The translations under genes were made by a program, and so were the position numbers. Below are positions 7,707 through 14,370 of a stretch of DNA of 20,257 nt, piece after piece. The notes below the pieces were generated by a model. That model saw nothing but the letters and a program-made list of their open reading frames with translations, was not told where the DNA came from and searched no databases. Each line of letters opens with the position of its first letter. Positions within the stretch are counted from its first letter, which is position 1. Source of the DNA: Candidatus Sericytochromatia bacterium (lineage in GTDB: Bacteria; Cyanobacteriota; Sericytochromatia; JACMPN01); assembly GCA_014377495.1 (NCBI GenBank), contig JACMPN010000624.1:1-20257 (forward strand), in the 5' to 3' direction.

Positions 7707-9209
7707 TTGTTCCAGGCACGCGCGCTCACGGTTGCCCTAACGGCAGGTTTCATTTTGTTTGGCGTCAGTATCAGCAGTCCGGCCGTCGCCCGGAGCTCCG
7801 TCGCCGACATGGAGGATCTGCGGGTCGATCACTGGGCCTTTGGGGCGATCCAGGCGATTGTCGAAAAATACGCCATCATGGAAGGCTTTCCCGACAAGAC
7901 GTTCAAGGGCCAGCGCAACCTGACCCGGTATGAATTTGCGGCGGCCCTGATGCGGGTCATGCAACGCGTCGAGGAGATGATGCAGCATGGCCGTGACGTC
8001 GGCACCAGCGATTTGCGGGTCCTGCGGGACCTGCGGGATGAGTTCAAGGCCGAGACGAACAGCCTCAAACTGGCGGATGCGGCCATGGCCGAGCGCATCA
8101 AGAAGCTGGAGGAAGAGCTGGCGGCGCTGAAGGACAGTGTCCCCACCGTGCGGTTCGGCGGCAGTTTCGATGCTGGCATGCAGGACATGTTCGAAGACAA
8201 CAAGCGGCCGGGTTATTACTCGAATTTCGGCCTCGACATGTCGGTGAAGATCAACCCTGCTTTGACGGTCAAGGGCAACTTCGGCGGTTCCTACGTCAAT
8301 CGGCGCATCGATGAAGCGGGCAGCCTGAAGACCGAAGACAAATCGGGCATGGACAATGGCTACCTCTGGGCCGAATACAAGCCGGGCGGTTTCCTCGATC
8401 CCAAAGTGGCGTTTGGCTACCGTTCGCCCTATGGGATCCGCTCATCGACGACGCTTCCCCATTTGTTCGGCGAGTCGATCATGGGCAGCCGCTTCGGGGA
8501 AAGTTCGGCCATCGGCCTGGCCAGCCCGAACCTGAACCGTGGCGGCACCCGCCAACGGGGCATCCGGCTGAACGACACCTTTTCCATCGGCGCTTCGGTG
8601 AGTCCCGGACCGGCGACGATCACCATTGCCGCCGAGCCGGACCTGTTCCTCGCCCAGGCGATGCTGGACTTCGGGCTCGTCAAGGTCAAGGCGATTCTCG
8701 ATGCCGACCAGACCCTCTTCTTCGGTGAAATCGTCCAAGACCCCTTATACAACGAGTCCCTCGTCGTGGACATCGGCAACGAGACGTTTGGCGGCAGTCT
8801 GCAGGGCAGCTTCCGGCGGGACGAGTTCCGGGCGGCGTCGGCGTTCGTCGGTGGCGGGTTCTCCGGCTGGAAGATGGGGGTGGCGACCAAGTATGAAAAT
8901 GAAACGGCCAAGGATCAACAGGTCATCGTCGGCGGTTATCTGAAGACGCCGGAAAAATGGGGCGATCTGAAGATCCCCAGCCTGATCCTCGGTATCCAGG
9001 AGCCCCTGACCCTGCAGAACGGCCAGCTCCTGGAGGGTTCCAAGCCCAGTCTGGGTGACCGGGCCGGTTTCATGGCCCAGCTGGTGTATGACAATCCGGT
9101 CATCCCCAATCTGACGATCGAGTACTCTCAGAAAAGTTTGATCCTGTTTGGTTCCGGCGAGGACATCGTGTCCAACACGATCGCCATCAGGAGCTCTGTT
9201 GATTTCTAG
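7707..9209 (+). CDS. SLH-domain outer-membrane porin (cyanobacterial type)
   Basis: A 500-aa outer-membrane protein. Seen in order: a signal peptide (residues 1-29, cleavage likely after PAVA), one SLH domain (32-90, with HWAFGAI, KYAIMEGFPDKTF and LTRYEFAAAL), a coiled coil (about 103-145, ending KKLEEELAALKD), then a beta-barrel region (147-500) of alternating polar and hydrophobic strands, ending in SSVDF with the terminal Phe expected of a BAM substrate. This is the layout of cyanobacterial SLH porins, in which the SLH domain grips peptidoglycan-linked polymer. I chose the TTG at 7707 because AAGGAGA lies 6 nt upstream and the signal peptide begins there. An upstream in-frame start at 7527 would overlap the promoter. 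The gene is followed 30 nt later by rplI. The solute transported is unknown. Confidence 0.88.
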   Translation: MFQARALTVALTAGFILFGVSISSPAVARSSVADMEDLRVDHWAFGAIQAIVEKYAIMEGFPDKTFKGQRNLTRYEFAAALMRVMQRVEEMMQHGRDVGTSDLRVLRDLRDEFKAETNSLKLADAAMAERIKKLEEELAALKDSVPTVRFGGSFDAGMQDMFEDNKRPGYYSNFGLDMSVKINPALTVKGNFGGSYVNRRIDEAGSLKTEDKSGMDNGYLWAEYKPGGFLDPKVAFGYRSPYGIRSSTTLPHLFGESIMGSRFGESSAIGLASPNLNRGGTRQRGIRLNDTFSIGASVSPGPATITIAAEPDLFLAQAMLDFGLVKVKAILDADQTLFFGEIVQDPLYNESLVVDIGNETFGGSLQGSFRRDEFRAASAFVGGGFSGWKMGVATKYENETAKDQQVIVGGYLKTPEKWGDLKIPSLILGIQEPLTLQNGQLLEGSKPSLGDRAGFMAQLVYDNPVIPNLTIEYSQKSLILFGSGEDIVSNTIAIRSSVDF

Positions 9210-9239
9210 GCCCCGACGGCGGGAGGGAAGGACGTTCGC

Positions 9240-9701
9240 ATGAAAGTCATTTTAAAAAAAGAGGTCAAAACGCTCGGTAAGAGCGGCGAAGTCGTAGAGG
9301 TATCGGAAGGCTACGCGAATAATTTCCTCTTTCCGCGTCAGCTGGCCGTCGTGGCCACCGACGGGGCGATCAAGGATAAGGCCGACAAGGACCGCACCCA
9401 AGCGATCAAAGAGCAAAAAGAGCTCGAGCAGATGCAGGAACTGGCCAAGACTATCGGTGCCAAGCCGATCGTGATCAAGTCCAAAGTCGGTTCCGAAGGC
9501 AAACTCTACGGGACGGTGACCACCAAGGAAATCGCCCAGGCGATGAAGGAGCAGATCGGCTTCGAGTTCGACAAGCGCAAGATCGGCCTCGATGATCCCA
9601 TCAAGTCTGTGGGCATCTACGAGATCGAGCTGCAACTGCACGCCAAGGTCAAGGCGAAGATCCACGTCGAAGTGCAAGGGCAGGCTTCCGGGGCCACCTA
9701 G
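9240..9701 (+). CDS. rplI: 50S ribosomal protein L9
   Basis: A 153-aa protein of the large ribosomal subunit. The N-terminal RNA-binding domain MKVILKKEVKTLGKSGEVVEV ends in SEGYANNFLFPR, the L9 signature (residues 22-33). A connecting helix follows (about 43-75, rich in Lys and Glu), then the C-terminal domain with SKVGSEGKLYGTVT (80-93). The length is standard. AAGGA lies 7 nt before the ATG. Only 30 nt separate it from the porin stop, so it is probably read from the porin promoter and ended by the hairpin at 9826. Confidence 0.97.
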   Translation: MKVILKKEVKTLGKSGEVVEVSEGYANNFLFPRQLAVVATDGAIKDKADKDRTQAIKEQKELEQMQELAKTIGAKPIVIKSKVGSEGKLYGTVTTKEIAQAMKEQIGFEFDKRKIGLDDPIKSVGIYEIELQLHAKVKAKIHVEVQGQASGAT

Positions 9702-9788
9702 CAGCCTGCCTTGGGCCGAACCCTTCCGATGCACCACGTAGGTGTTGCCGTCAGGAACCGTCCCGGATTCAGGCCACTCTGCGTCCCC

Positions 9789-9816
9789 GGAAACCTACCG
9801 TTCCTGGCGGTGGTTC
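9789..9816. other. Imperfect hairpin upstream of the rplI terminator
   Basis: GGAAACCTACC and GGTGGTTCC pair with two single-base bulges. An outer short repeat AGGAAC (9753-9758) and GTTCCT (9800-9805) overlaps it as an alternative pairing. The structure sits in the rplI 3' untranslated region and may only be part of the transcript end. Confidence 0.35.
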
Positions 9817-9825
9817 CCCGGACAT

Positions 9826-9860
9826 GATGAAACCCCTGTCATTGCGGCAGGGGTTTCATC
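9826..9860. terminator. 13-bp perfect hairpin, probable (bidirectional) terminator of porin-rplI
   Basis: GATGAAACCCCTG (9826-9838) and CAGGGGTTTCATC (9848-9860) are perfect inverted repeats around a 9-nt loop. The A-tract and T-tract sit inside the stem, as in many intrinsic terminators. The bases after the stem are not a pure T-run on either strand, so termination strength is uncertain. It lies 125 nt after the rplI stop. Confidence 0.7.
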
Positions 9861-9891
9861 GTACTGTCCTTGCCGGTTCGCTCCGAGGGAT

Positions 9892-9921
9892 GCAGGTGAG
9901 CGGCCCAACGCAGACACCTGC
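9892..9921. other. 7-bp hairpin preceding the candidate structured RNA
   Basis: GCAGGTG (9892-9898) and CACCTGC (9915-9921) are perfect inverted repeats with a 16-nt loop. The hairpin is directly adjacent to the larger folded element starting near 9921 and may belong to it. Confidence 0.4.
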
Positions 9922-10086
9922 TAAGCGACTATCCCAATCAATGAGACAGAGCCTGGCGCCGAAGGGCAATGCCAAGCAAGGCACAGTGACGAAGCGGACG
10001 GGGTAATCCGGTGAGAAACTGTAACGCAGTCCTGGCGCTGCCATGCGGTGCCAGGCGTCCGGTCGTTGATTGAGATAGTCTCTAAG
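9921..10086. ncRNA. Candidate structured RNA (or MITE-like element) between rplI and dnaB
   Basis: A nested set of helices not explained by coding. P1 pairs GACTATCCCAATCAA (9927-9941) with TTGATTGAGATAGTC (10066-10080), 15 nt with one mismatch. A symmetrical 9/9 internal loop follows. P2 pairs GCCTGGCGCC (9951-9960) with GGTGCCAGGC (10047-10056) using one G-U. Inside are TGCC/GGCA, ACAGT (9983-9987) with ACTGT (10018-10022), and CGGA (9995-9998) with TCCG (10007-10010). CCTGGCGC at 10031-10038 can compete for the P2 3' strand, giving two exclusive folds. The strand is undetermined because either would fold. CTAAG occurs at both ends (9921-9925 and 10082-10086), so a small mobile element with a 5-bp target duplication is an alternative. 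I do not recognise a known RNA family. Confidence 0.5.
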
Positions 10087-10281
10087 AGTCCCTTGCCCCG
10101 GTGGGGTGGGCAGGTGGGGACCCCACAACAAACCACATACCTGGTCCGGCCCTCTGCTGATGATGTTTCCCTGCGCTGACAGCCGTTACCCCCATGGCCG
10201 TTTCACACCATTCGCTTGCTGTGCTGTGACGCAGGTAACCGGCGTTTACTCCCCTTTTGCCGTGAGATGATACAGTCGCCG
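10087..10281. other. Non-coding stretch upstream of dnaB
   Basis: No credible gene. It contains CCCC-GGT-GGGG near 10096-10106 and the near-perfect palindrome GTGGGGACCCCAC (10114-10126), both GC-rich. No convincing sigma-70 promoter is visible; TACAGT at 10271-10276 with TTTACT about 20 nt upstream is a poor candidate for dnaB. Confidence 0.4.
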
Positions 10282-10328
10282 CTGAGCGACCACCACCTTG
10301 TGTGGCCGTGCCCGTACGGGCCGCTCAG
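10282..10328 (+). promoter_or_regulatory. Three-way-junction-like leader structure upstream of dnaB
   Basis: CTGAGCG (10282-10288) pairs with CGCTCAG (10322-10328). Enclosed are a hairpin CCAC-CTTGT-GTGG (10293-10305) and a perfect 12-nt palindrome GCCCGTACGGGC (10310-10321) that can fold as GCCC-GTAC-GGGC. The element ends 46 nt before the dnaB ATG. It could be a cis-acting leader RNA or, as DNA, a protein-binding palindrome. Confidence 0.45.
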
Positions 10329-10374
10329 ATGCCTGTCGCACCACACACACACTGGAAAGAGACCTGTACCCCCG

Positions 10375-11724
10375 ATGAGCGACGCTTTGTTGGATCGCCT
10401 CTCCCCGCAAAACGTGGAGGCGGAAATGTCCGTGCTCGGGGCGGCCCTGATCGACCGGGACGCATCGATCAAGGTGGTCGAGGCCCTGATCCCGGACAGC
10501 TTCTATCTGCAGGCGCACCAGACGATCTTCAAGGCCATCCTGCAGCTGCATGAACAGGGCGATCCCGTCGACTTGATCACGGTGAGCAACCTGCTGCGCA
10601 AACGGGAACTGCTGGACAGCATCGGGGGCGCTGCCTACCTTGCTGAGTTGGCCAATGCCGTGCACACGACGGCCAATGCCGAGTATCACGCCGGCATCGT
10701 CGATGAAAAGGCCCTGCTCCGCCGGCTGATCCGGGCAGGCAACGAGATTATCGCCCTGGCCTACGATCCCAAAATGGCCATTGCCGGCGTCCTCGACGAA
10801 GCGGAAAAAAAAATCTTCGACGTTAGCAACCGCAGCATTGGTGGCCAGCTGCACCACATCAAACCACTGCTCAGCGAAGCCTTCGAAAAGCTGGAAGCCC
10901 GCTTCGAGAACGAGGACGTCACCCAGGACGGAACCAGCACGGGCCTGGTGGATCTCGATGACCTGCTGACCGGCCTGCAACCCTCAGACATGATTGTCCT
11001 GGCGGCCCGTCCCTCCATGGGCAAAACAGCATTCTGCTTGAACATTGCCACCCACGTCGCCGTCCACGGCAAGAAACCAGTCGCCATTTTCAGCCTGGAA
11101 ATGGCCAAAGAGCAGATCGCCCAACGCATCCTCTGCGGTGAAGCGATGATCAACGCCTTCAAGCTGCGTAGCGGGCAACTGCACGAACATGAATGGAGCC
11201 GCCTGACGAGCGCCATCGGCCGCCTGTCCGAAGCGCCGATCTACATCGACGACACCTCATCGATCACGCCGATGGAAATGAAGGCCAAGTGCCGCCGCCT
11301 GAAAGCGGAATCCAAAGAACTTGGCCTGGTTATCATCGACTACCTGCAGCTGATGGAAGGTGGCTCGGGTGCCAGCGACAACCGGGTGCAGGAAATCAGC
11401 AAAATCTCCCGCTCGATGAAGAGTCTCGCCCGTGAATTGAAAGTGCCGGTCCTGGCCCTCTCCCAGCTCAGCCGGGCCGTGGAACAGCGGACGAACAAAC
11501 GTCCCCAATTGTCGGATCTCCGGGAATCGGGCGCCATTGAGCAGGATGCCGACATTGTGATGTTCATTTATCGGGATGAATACTACAACCCCGACTCCGA
11601 TCACAAGAATACGGCCGAAGTCATCATTGCCAAGCATCGTAATGGCCCAGTTGGCACGGTTAAATTGTATTTCAACAAAGATATCACCCGGTTCCAGAAT
11701 CTCTCCCTCGAACCAGGCATGTAG
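10375..11724 (+). CDS. dnaB: Replicative DNA helicase DnaB
   Basis: A 449-aa hexameric helicase that unwinds the replication fork and recruits primase. Seen: an N-terminal DnaB domain (residues 5-105, beginning RLSPQNVEAEMSVLGAAL), a linker, then a RecA-like domain with Walker A ARPSMGKT (211-218), FSLEMAKEQIAQRIL (239-253), Walker B LVIIDYLQLM (318-327) and the SQLSRAVEQR arginine-finger region (363-372) followed by DLRESGAIEQDADIV (381-395). No intein is present in the P-loop, a common intein site in this family. I chose the ATG at 10375 because MSDALLDRLSPQNVEAE is the expected N-terminus; the open frame upstream lacks family similarity. The Shine-Dalgarno is weak (GGAAAGAG about 13 nt upstream). 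The L9-DnaB neighbourhood is common in bacteria. Confidence 0.97.
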   Translation: MSDALLDRLSPQNVEAEMSVLGAALIDRDASIKVVEALIPDSFYLQAHQTIFKAILQLHEQGDPVDLITVSNLLRKRELLDSIGGAAYLAELANAVHTTANAEYHAGIVDEKALLRRLIRAGNEIIALAYDPKMAIAGVLDEAEKKIFDVSNRSIGGQLHHIKPLLSEAFEKLEARFENEDVTQDGTSTGLVDLDDLLTGLQPSDMIVLAARPSMGKTAFCLNIATHVAVHGKKPVAIFSLEMAKEQIAQRILCGEAMINAFKLRSGQLHEHEWSRLTSAIGRLSEAPIYIDDTSSITPMEMKAKCRRLKAESKELGLVIIDYLQLMEGGSGASDNRVQEISKISRSMKSLARELKVPVLALSQLSRAVEQRTNKRPQLSDLRESGAIEQDADIVMFIYRDEYYNPDSDHKNTAEVIIAKHRNGPVGTVKLYFNKDITRFQNLSLEPGM

Positions 11725-11767
11725 CCGGCAGGGGCTCGGTGCCCTGTGGTGCGTCGCGATCCCGCTA

Positions 11768-11796
11768 TTGCCGGAAAGTCGGGGCTCGCCTACCAT
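11768..11796 (+). promoter_or_regulatory. Candidate purA promoter
   Basis: TTGCCG (11768-11773), a 17-nt spacer and TACCAT (11791-11796), each matching consensus at 4 of 6 positions. They lie in the 149-nt gap between dnaB and purA. The downstream part of the gap also holds an inverted repeat. Confidence 0.38.
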
Positions 11797-11839
11797 TCTC
11801 ACGGTTTGCCAACGCTCGGAGACCCGCACGTGGCGAGCC
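11783..11839 (+). other. 8-bp inverted repeat in the purA leader
   Basis: GGCTCGCC (11783-11790) and GGCGAGCC (11832-11839) are perfect inverted repeats with a 41-nt loop, ending 34 nt before the purA start. It overlaps the candidate -10 region, so it could act as DNA (looping or operator) or, if transcription starts upstream, as RNA. No match to a known purine riboswitch core is seen. Confidence 0.35.
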
Positions 11840-11873
11840 TGAATGACACCTCGCCGGCGAAAGGAATGCAGCC

Positions 11874-13154
11874 ATGGCTGTCACGGTGGTCCTGGGGCTC
11901 CAATGGGGCGACGAGGGCAAAGGCAAGATCGTCGACCATCTGGCGGCCGACAGTGATGTGGTCGTCCGCTACCAGGGCGGCAACAACGCCGGTCACACGA
12001 TCGTCGTGGGCGACCGCACCTACAAGTTGCACCTGATCCCCTCAGGCATCCTGGCGGCCAAACCCCTGTGCCTGCTCGGCAATGGCGTCGTCCTCGATCC
12101 GGCGACCTTGCTGGCTGAGCTGGACGCCTTGGTCGAGACCGGCATCGATCCGCTGCGGGTCCGCATCGACGGCTCGGCCCACGTGATCATGCCCTATCAC
12201 CCGATGATGGACCGGGCCCAGGAGTCGGGCGAGTCTCGCGGCACCCGCCCCCTGATCGGCACGACCGGACGGGGCATTGGACCCTGCTACACGGACAAGG
12301 TCTCGCGCCGTGGCTGCCGCCTCTATGATCTCGTCGTGCCGGAGCGGTTGCAGGCCTTCCTCGAGGCCCACCTGCCCGACACGAACCGCCGGCTGACTCA
12401 CCTGTACGGCCTGCCGCCGCTGAGCCTCGAGGCCCTGATGGACGAGCTCGTGCCCTTGGGCGCCCGCTTGGCACCACACCTTGCGGACGTCCCGTCGCTG
12501 CTCCATGACGCCGTCAGCGCCAACAAGACGATGGTCCTCGAAGGCGCTCAAGGGGCCTTGCTCGACCTTGATCACGGCACCTATCCCTTCGTCACCAGCT
12601 CGAACCCGGTCGCCGGAGGCGCCTGCGTCGGGGCCGGCATCGGCCCCAAGGCGATCGACACGGTTCTCGGCGTGATCAAGGCCTACACGACCCGGGTCGG
12701 CGCCGGCCCGTTCCCTACGGAAGACTTCGGTGAGGTCGGCGAGACCCTGCGCAGCCGGGGCGGCGAGTTCGGCACGACGACGGGCCGGGCCCGGCGTTGC
12801 GGCTGGTTCGATGCCGTGGCCGGGCGGTATGGTGTGATGATCAGTGGCACCGATACCCTGGCCGTGACCAAGCTGGACGTTCTGTCCGGCTTTGACGCCG
12901 TGCAGATCTGCACCGGATACCGACTCCATGGCGAGACCATCACCACCTACCCGCGCTATACCGCCGATCTGGCCGACTGCGTGCCCGTCTTCGAGACGCT
13001 GCCGGGTTGGCAGCAGGACCTCGGCGGTTGTCGCTCCTGGGCTGAGCTGCCACCGGCGGCCCAAGCCTACCTGACACGCCTCTCCGAGCTCGTGGCCTGC
13101 AAAATCGGCATGGTCAGTGTCGGGGCCGAACGGACGGCCATCTTCCAGGTCTGA
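11874..13154 (+). CDS. purA: Adenylosuccinate synthetase
   Basis: A 426-aa GTP-dependent enzyme joining IMP and aspartate in AMP synthesis. The N-terminal signature VVLGLQWGDEGKGKIVD (residues 5-21) contains the catalytic Asp and P-loop. Also seen: YQGGNNAGHTI (33-43), GTTGRGIGPCYTDKVSR (128-144), EGAQGALLDLDHGTYPFVTSS (222-242), the threonine-rich GEFGTTTGRARRCGWFD (300-316) and TKLDVLSGFD (332-341). The length is normal (E. coli 432 aa). AAGGA lies 8 nt before the ATG. A strong intrinsic terminator follows 16 nt after the stop, so purA ends its transcript. Confidence 0.98.
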   Translation: MAVTVVLGLQWGDEGKGKIVDHLAADSDVVVRYQGGNNAGHTIVVGDRTYKLHLIPSGILAAKPLCLLGNGVVLDPATLLAELDALVETGIDPLRVRIDGSAHVIMPYHPMMDRAQESGESRGTRPLIGTTGRGIGPCYTDKVSRRGCRLYDLVVPERLQAFLEAHLPDTNRRLTHLYGLPPLSLEALMDELVPLGARLAPHLADVPSLLHDAVSANKTMVLEGAQGALLDLDHGTYPFVTSSNPVAGGACVGAGIGPKAIDTVLGVIKAYTTRVGAGPFPTEDFGEVGETLRSRGGEFGTTTGRARRCGWFDAVAGRYGVMISGTDTLAVTKLDVLSGFDAVQICTGYRLHGETITTYPRYTADLADCVPVFETLPGWQQDLGGCRSWAELPPAAQAYLTRLSELVACKIGMVSVGAERTAIFQV

Positions 13155-13170
13155 TCCCCTCATCACCTGG

Positions 13171-13203
13171 ACAGCCCGCCAACAGACTGTTGGCGGGCTG
13201 TTT
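13171..13203 (+). terminator. Rho-independent terminator of purA
   Basis: ACAGCCCGCCAACA (13171-13184) and TGTTGGCGGGCTGT (13188-13201) form a perfect 14-bp stem with a GAC loop, followed by TT. It begins 16 nt after the purA stop codon. Confidence 0.88.
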
Positions 13204-13234
13204 GCATCGCAACTCCGCCCGGTTTGTCACCCGG

Positions 13235-13263
13235 TTGTCGGCAGCCAGGCGCCTTGTTACACT
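13235..13263 (+). promoter_or_regulatory. Candidate promoter for the zinc-ribbon gene
   Basis: TTGTCG (13235-13240), a 17-nt spacer and TACACT (13258-13263). A similar TTACACTnTG stretch recurs at 13499-13507 ahead of the VOC gene. Both boxes match consensus at 4 of 6 positions. Confidence 0.45.
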
Positions 13264-13296
13264 CTGTTGTGAATCCTTGTAAACAGGAGTGACATC

Positions 13297-13482
13297 ATGT
13301 TGGCATGGCTGCAAGAAGCGGTCTTCGATTGCGAGTGTCCCGACTGTCACGGGGCGATGAGCCTGGACCGGGCGACGATCGACGGCGGCTTGGGGAACTG
13401 TCCTGTCTGCGGCTGTGGGATCGACACCCGTGACCTGCGCGAGGCCCTGCATCAGGCCGAATGGGAGCAGACCCGGACCTGA
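13297..13482 (+). CDS. Small zinc-ribbon protein, unknown function
   Basis: A 61-aa protein with two CxxC knuckles, CPDC (Cys14, Cys17) and CPVC (Cys35, Cys38), separated by 17 residues: a classic zinc-ribbon spacing. Extra Cys12 and Cys40 flank the knuckles. The C-terminal third is helical and charged (DLREALHQAEWEQ). AGGAG lies 7 nt before the ATG, and a candidate promoter is at 13235. It stands alone between the purA terminator and the VOC gene, 63 nt apart from the latter. Many such stand-alone ribbons are hypothetical; I do not assign a function. Confidence 0.8.
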   Translation: MLAWLQEAVFDCECPDCHGAMSLDRATIDGGLGNCPVCGCGIDTRDLREALHQAEWEQTRT

Positions 13483-13545
13483 CCCCAACGATCGCCGGTT
13501 ACACTGTGCGGGTATCGACGATGGGCCCTTCGGGGCGGAGGCACC

Positions 13546-13902
13546 GTGAAATTTCTGCATACCCGCCTGAAGGTCCGTGATCTTGACCGCTCGGTGGCTT
13601 TCTACGTCCAGAACTTCGGGGCCACCGTCAGGGCCCGCCAGACGTCGGGGCGGGGCACACAATTGGCGCACCTGACCCTGCCCGGCACCAGTGCCGAGTT
13701 GGAACTGGCCTTTTTACCCTGGGAGCCGGATTTCCAGTTGGGCGAGGACATCGTCCACATCGCTTTCGAAATCGACGACATGGCAAAGACGCTGGCAGCG
13801 CTCAAGGCAAATGGCGCCAATGTCACCGACGAGGGTCCGGCCATGAGCTGGGTGTCGGACCCCGACGGCTACGAGATCGAGTTACTCACGGCCGACCGAT
13901 AG
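13546..13902 (+). CDS. VOC-superfamily protein, glyoxalase I-like
   Basis: A 118-aa protein with two beta-alpha-beta-beta-beta units. The metal ligands of Ni-type lactoylglutathione lyase fit: His5 (MKFLHTRLKVRDL), Glu53 (AELELAF), His71 (DIVHIAFEID) and Glu112 (DPDGYEIELL). The DLDRSVAFYVQNFGA segment (12-26) is typical of GloA-like proteins. It is somewhat shorter than E. coli GloA (135 aa). The start is GTG at 13546 with GGAGG 4 nt upstream. Detoxification of methylglyoxal is the likely role, though VOC proteins vary and thiol specificity cannot be read from sequence. A hairpin immediately follows the stop. Confidence 0.82.
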   Translation: MKFLHTRLKVRDLDRSVAFYVQNFGATVRARQTSGRGTQLAHLTLPGTSAELELAFLPWEPDFQLGEDIVHIAFEIDDMAKTLAALKANGANVTDEGPAMSWVSDPDGYEIELLTADR

Positions 13903-13920
13903 GGCCGGCTGTCCGGCCTT
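13901..13920 (+). terminator. Hairpin after the VOC gene
   Basis: AGGGCCGG, loop CTGT, CCGGCCTT: an 8-bp stem with one G-U, overlapping the TAG stop of the VOC gene. It is followed by AAAGCTTCTC rather than a T-run, so termination is plausible but not certain. Confidence 0.5.
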
Positions 13921-14025
13921 AAAGCTTCTCGTGGTCAGTGCGACCAAGCTTGGTGCTGAGATGCAGTGCCGGGTATGGCCCATGGCGACCAACGGGAGAC
14001 CCGCCGGTCGCCACCACGATGCTTA
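13920..14025. other. Structured intergenic stretch with a closing helix
   Basis: TCGTGGT (13929-13935) pairs with ACCACGA (14013-14019), extended by TAAAGC/GCTTA (13920-13925 and 14021-14025) with one bulge. Inside are the perfect palindrome ACCAAGCTTGGT (13944-13955) and a strong hairpin GCGACC-aa-CGGG-aga-CCCG-cc-GGTCGC (13985-14011). No gene is credible here. From 14026 to 14133 I see further short GC-rich repeats but no gene. Confidence 0.4.
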
Positions 14026-14133
14026 CCCTGGGCGGTGGAGCGCTAACGCAGCATGGCGCAGCAGCCTTGTGCTGACCACCCCTCACGGTGTTCGGTGCAG
14101 GCCAGGCGACCGAGCCCCTGCGGCGCGAGGCTT

Positions 14134-14370
14134 CTAAGGGGTGGGATTAGCGCGCCAAGGTGGCGGACGGCGGGTCGGCTTGGGCTCGATGGACATGACT
14201 TCTGTGGCGTAACCACTGCGGGAGCGTTCCAACTTGAACTCCTGAATGTTGCCGGCACCGAGGTCCAGGCCTTCGAGGGCTTCATTGAACTGCCGCAAGG
14301 CCTCCCGTTCGTTGTCGGCTTCGACTTTCCCGGAAACGGTGGTGCGATACTCGCAGTACCACATCGTCAT
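14134..14370 (-). CDS. Small protein of unknown function (78 aa)
   Basis: A 78-aa minus-strand protein starting MTMWYCEYRTTVSG. It reads as a compact beta-alpha-beta unit: WYCEYRTTVSGKVEA (strands), DNEREALRQFNEAL (helix, residues 20-33), IQEFKLERSRSG (strand, 42-53), then a Pro/Arg-rich tail. The ATG at 14370 has AAAGGA 8 nt upstream, a good Shine-Dalgarno, which supports translation. It sits alone and antisense to both neighbours. I do not recognise a family. Confidence 0.62.
   Translation of the reverse strand: MTMWYCEYRTTVSGKVEADNEREALRQFNEALEGLDLGAGNIQEFKLERSRSGYATEVMSIEPKPTRRPPPWRANPTP

Noticed and set aside
9956..9972. CCGAAGG-GCAA resembling a glycine riboswitch core
   Set aside because: The partner CTCTCAGG-x-AAAAGG segment of the aptamer is missing, and dnaB is not a glycine gene.
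9742..10136. Several short open frames on both strands between rplI and dnaB
   Set aside because: No ribosome sites or protein-like composition; they run through strong inverted repeats better explained as RNA or DNA structure.
12042..13166. A 374-codon open frame antisense to purA
   Set aside because: purA is unambiguous on the plus strand; the antisense product has no recognisable domain.
13931..14137. A 68-codon plus-strand open frame after the VOC gene
   Set aside because: It lacks a ribosome site, has shuffled-looking composition and crosses the folded repeats at 13929-14019.
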